Shown one piece after another: positions 61,900 to 64,000 of a DNA stretch of 64,000 bases. A program made the translations under genes and the position numbers. Source of the stretch: Candolleomyces eurysporus (taxonomy: Eukaryota; Basidiomycota; Agaricomycetes; Agaricales; Psathyrellaceae). The notes under the pieces are model-generated. The model saw only the letters and a program-made list of their open reading frames with translations. It searched no databases and was not told where the DNA came from. The DNA is taken from assembly GCA_027579435.1 (NCBI GenBank), contig JANBPK010001192.1, positions 124,001 to 188,000 of the forward strand, given 5' to 3'. The stretch's first letter is position 1. Every line of letters begins with the position of its first letter.

Positions 61900-62987
61900 T
61901 GGTGGTTGGGTTGAAAGAGGTAAACGTTATGTCTCATTTATAATAATTTGGCCTGAGCCGATCATTATGTGACAAAAATGGACGCGGCGGAGGCTCATTT
62001 GACCCAAAAAGGGGCAGATGGCTGCCTAACACAGCAGGGGTTGCAGGATTGATATTAGGGGGAGGGTCCCCTGTCGTCACGGTCACATCCTCATATTGGT
62101 GGCTGTTGTTAAATAGCGGTCGATCTGGCGTGGTGTGGCCCAACTATTCTTCTTCTTCCAACCTCTGACAGAAGTGCGCGAACCTGAAAATACTCGCTGT
62201 TCAACGTTCAACCTGTAACGGTTAAGTCCGTTGCTCCGTGCGCAAGTCCGTGCACAAGTCAAGCTCCGGGTTGGAGCACCTTACTTATACCTTGTAGTTG
62301 GCCCTTTGTAGCTTTCTTCGTCGAATCAACTCCTTACATTCTTGNCCCCCCCACCGTCGTCCCTCGTTCTTGAGCCTGTTTTTTCCATCCCCGAAAACCT
62401 TGACCGTGACAGAACCGCTCGACTATGTATACCATCGGAAATAGTCTCGCCAACCTCTTTACAATGGCTAATGGAGCCAGATGCATCTGCTACGGTGCTG
62501 TTACTCCGGGCCCAAATCGCTTCCAGGCTTGAAGGTTCGTGCTTTGGCGATCTTTTCTTTACCCGCCATTTAAATTGCAATCCTCTCTCAAGCCTAACCC
62601 AGACAGGGGGGGCAACGAATCGTAGATCGTCAAGTTTGGCGATGGTCCAGACAAACGAATTGGCGGGTACGCGACTGAAAACCCTACCTATGGGTGAGTA
62701 CTTGCTTAACTACATACCGATTCCCGCGAGCGCTTACACGCCGCAGATTTGGGTACAATTCGGGTGACCGTCGTTCCGTTGAACTTTCTGATCTGACATT
62801 CATCCTCACACTGCGATCTTGAAGAAAATTTTCAAGCACGAACGAAATAAATTGGATGAGATAAGGGGATAACCACCAGGGCACCCCAGGCCTATCTATG
62901 TGTCATTCTATGACCCTACGATAACGTCATACAAAAATCGATTGGTTTCTCCTTCATAACACTTGAGACCATTCTGTTCACCTAGCT
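61900..62987. other. No gene assigned; contains start of the second duplicated segment
   Basis: An open plus-strand frame covers about 62342-62767, with an N in poly-C at 62345, but no domain or good start. From about 62768 the sequence parallels 60341 onward. Confidence 0.4.
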
Positions 62988-64000
62988 TCAGGCAGTAGAG
63001 GTCGCAGCAGCAGCAGCAGACTCAGACGCTCCAAAGAGTTTCTCGAACACACTGCCCAACTGCTGGATGGCCTGACTGAGCAGCTTCACGTTCTGGTCGT
63101 ACTTCTCCTGCTCGGAGATGGTCGAGCTCGCCTCAGGCGCAGACGAGGTGACGGTAGCAGTGGAAGAGGCGGAGACAGAAGAAGTGACTGCCGATGTTTC
63201 GACAAGGCTAGCGGTGGTGGACGAAGGCGAGGCAGAGGAGCTTACGCGGTTAAGGCGCTGAGTAGCGAGTCGGGTGGAGGAAGAGGAAGGTTGGGATTGA
63301 TGAGTGGTTGAGCGAGTCGAAGAGGTAGTCTCCCCGGCGGCAGCATCGGGTTCCCGAGTTGCAGCGGTCGTGGCCGCGACGGGTGCCTGGGTTGTCGTAG
63401 CACGGGTGGTAGTAGCCGCACGAGTGGTCGTCGTAGCGGCGGCCTTGGTGGTGGTGGCAGCAGTATCTCCGGATCCACTGCCGTCGGTAAACTCCCATTC
63501 ACCGTAGACGATGCCAGCGTCTTCACTTGCAAAGTGTTGGAACAAACCCCTGGAGAGGTCGAGACCACCATAAGGGCAGCCAGGGCACTGTAACGGATAA
63601 ATTTTTAATTATTAGAATAAAGACAGGTGAAAAATATTGGACGTACGCGATCCATGATTTTGGCCTGGGCAGTCTTGCCACCATACGAAAGGGTGATCGT
63701 CTTGCCGCAGTGAGGTCCAGGATACCCAGAGTCATATTGATCGGCGTTCAAAGCGACGATAAAGTCACTTGCAACGTTGGTTTCGCCACAAGCGNCCCTG
63801 CGTCCCATCAGGTCAGCTTTCTGAGAAACGTAAAGTAAGGGGTAGCAAAGGACTTACAATCCGACATCGAAGAACGACCATCTGGTATTGGAGAACCTCT
63901 TGGAGAGGTTCACGGTCCCGTTGGAGGCGTCCAGGCCTCGGGGAACAGCCACAGGCGAGGCCAGCCCGCTCAAGGTAGCACCGGCGACGACGAGAGCAGA
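62988..64000 (-). CDS. Secreted RlpA-like double-psi beta-barrel (expansin-related) protein, N-terminus off the window
   Basis: Secreted DPBB proteins of this kind bind or loosen polysaccharides, or act as effector-like barwin relatives; enzymatic activity is not expected. The exon at the edge (64000-63858) encodes a signal-peptide tail (SALVVAGATLSGLASPV), then DASNGTVNLSKRFSNTRWSFFDVG. The second exon (63797-63647) gives GACGETN, DFIVALNADQYD, CGKTITLSYGGKTAQAKIMDR, and the third (63587-62988) CPGCPYGGLDLSRGLFQHFA and IVYGEWEFTDGSG, the typical DPBB pattern with the DRCPGC motif. A long Ala/Thr/Ser-rich tail follows (TTTRAATTTRATT), probably O-glycosylated, then a helical end LSQAIQQLGSVFEKLFGASESA. 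An N at 63795 lies in a glycine codon. The start codon lies beyond 64000. Confidence 0.88.

Overview
This looks like 64 kb of nuclear DNA from a basidiomycete fungus, most likely an Agaricomycete; I cannot name the species. The evidence is dense 48-105 bp GT-AG introns with CTAAY-type branch sites, secreted CBM1-GH10 xylanases, NACHT NTPases without C-terminal repeats, F-box and MYND families of the lineage-expanded type, and fungal HSP90, RAD18, DCN1 and P5CR genes. Single N bases sit at homopolymer edges throughout, which points to flow-type read data. One-base frameshifts in homopolymers should therefore be distrusted.

Left part (1-28.4 kb): sparse, with lineage-specific genes and long stretches I cannot assign. 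It holds a MYND zinc-finger gene with a damaged 5' part (631-2580, -), two F-box/LRR-type genes (4945-6225 and 8434-9690, +), a family gene with one frameshift (15206-16131, +) and several unassigned ORFs. The standout is a nine-exon, frame-intact ribonucleotide reductase large-subunit homologue (11565-14252, -). It keeps the overall R1 sequence but has lost the thiyl-radical cysteine, the tyrosine dyad and the substrate-phosphate loop. At 23.0-28.0 kb a pair of identical 172-bp inverted repeats encloses an intact seven-exon gene for a six-cysteine-motif protein (24584-25958, -).

Middle part (28.4-43.8 kb): heat-shock elements and HSP90 (28699-31071, +), a polytopic membrane protein (31939-34159, +), a zinc-less MDR oxidoreductase (34980-36371, -), an intron-containing tRNA-Ser(GCU) (36891-36991, -), and two tandemly duplicated NACHT NTPase genes (37322-39787 and 40888-43555, +). 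The duplicated unit also carried off the last ~50 bp of the neighbouring xylanase gene. The second copy has a 168-bp coding minisatellite in the linker before its NACHT domain.

Right part (43.8-64 kb): two tandem CBM1-GH10 xylanase genes (43773-46024 and 46424-48538, -) with 17-18 tiny exons. These include a conserved 7-nt exon in both copies and an apparent 2-nt exon in the first. Then come RAD18 (49711-51225, +), a DUF7330-like protein (54012-54807, +), CIA2/MIP18 (55278-56059, -) head to head with DCN1 (56300-58316, +), pyrroline-5-carboxylate reductase (58734-60207, +), and a duplicated expansin/RlpA-like DPBB gene. The DPBB gene is present as a core-deleted relic (60538-61060) and a full gene running off the right edge (62988-64000, -), with an unassigned gene between them. 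The genes do not form one pathway. The window mixes conserved housekeeping blocks with rapidly turning-over secreted-enzyme and NLR-like loci.
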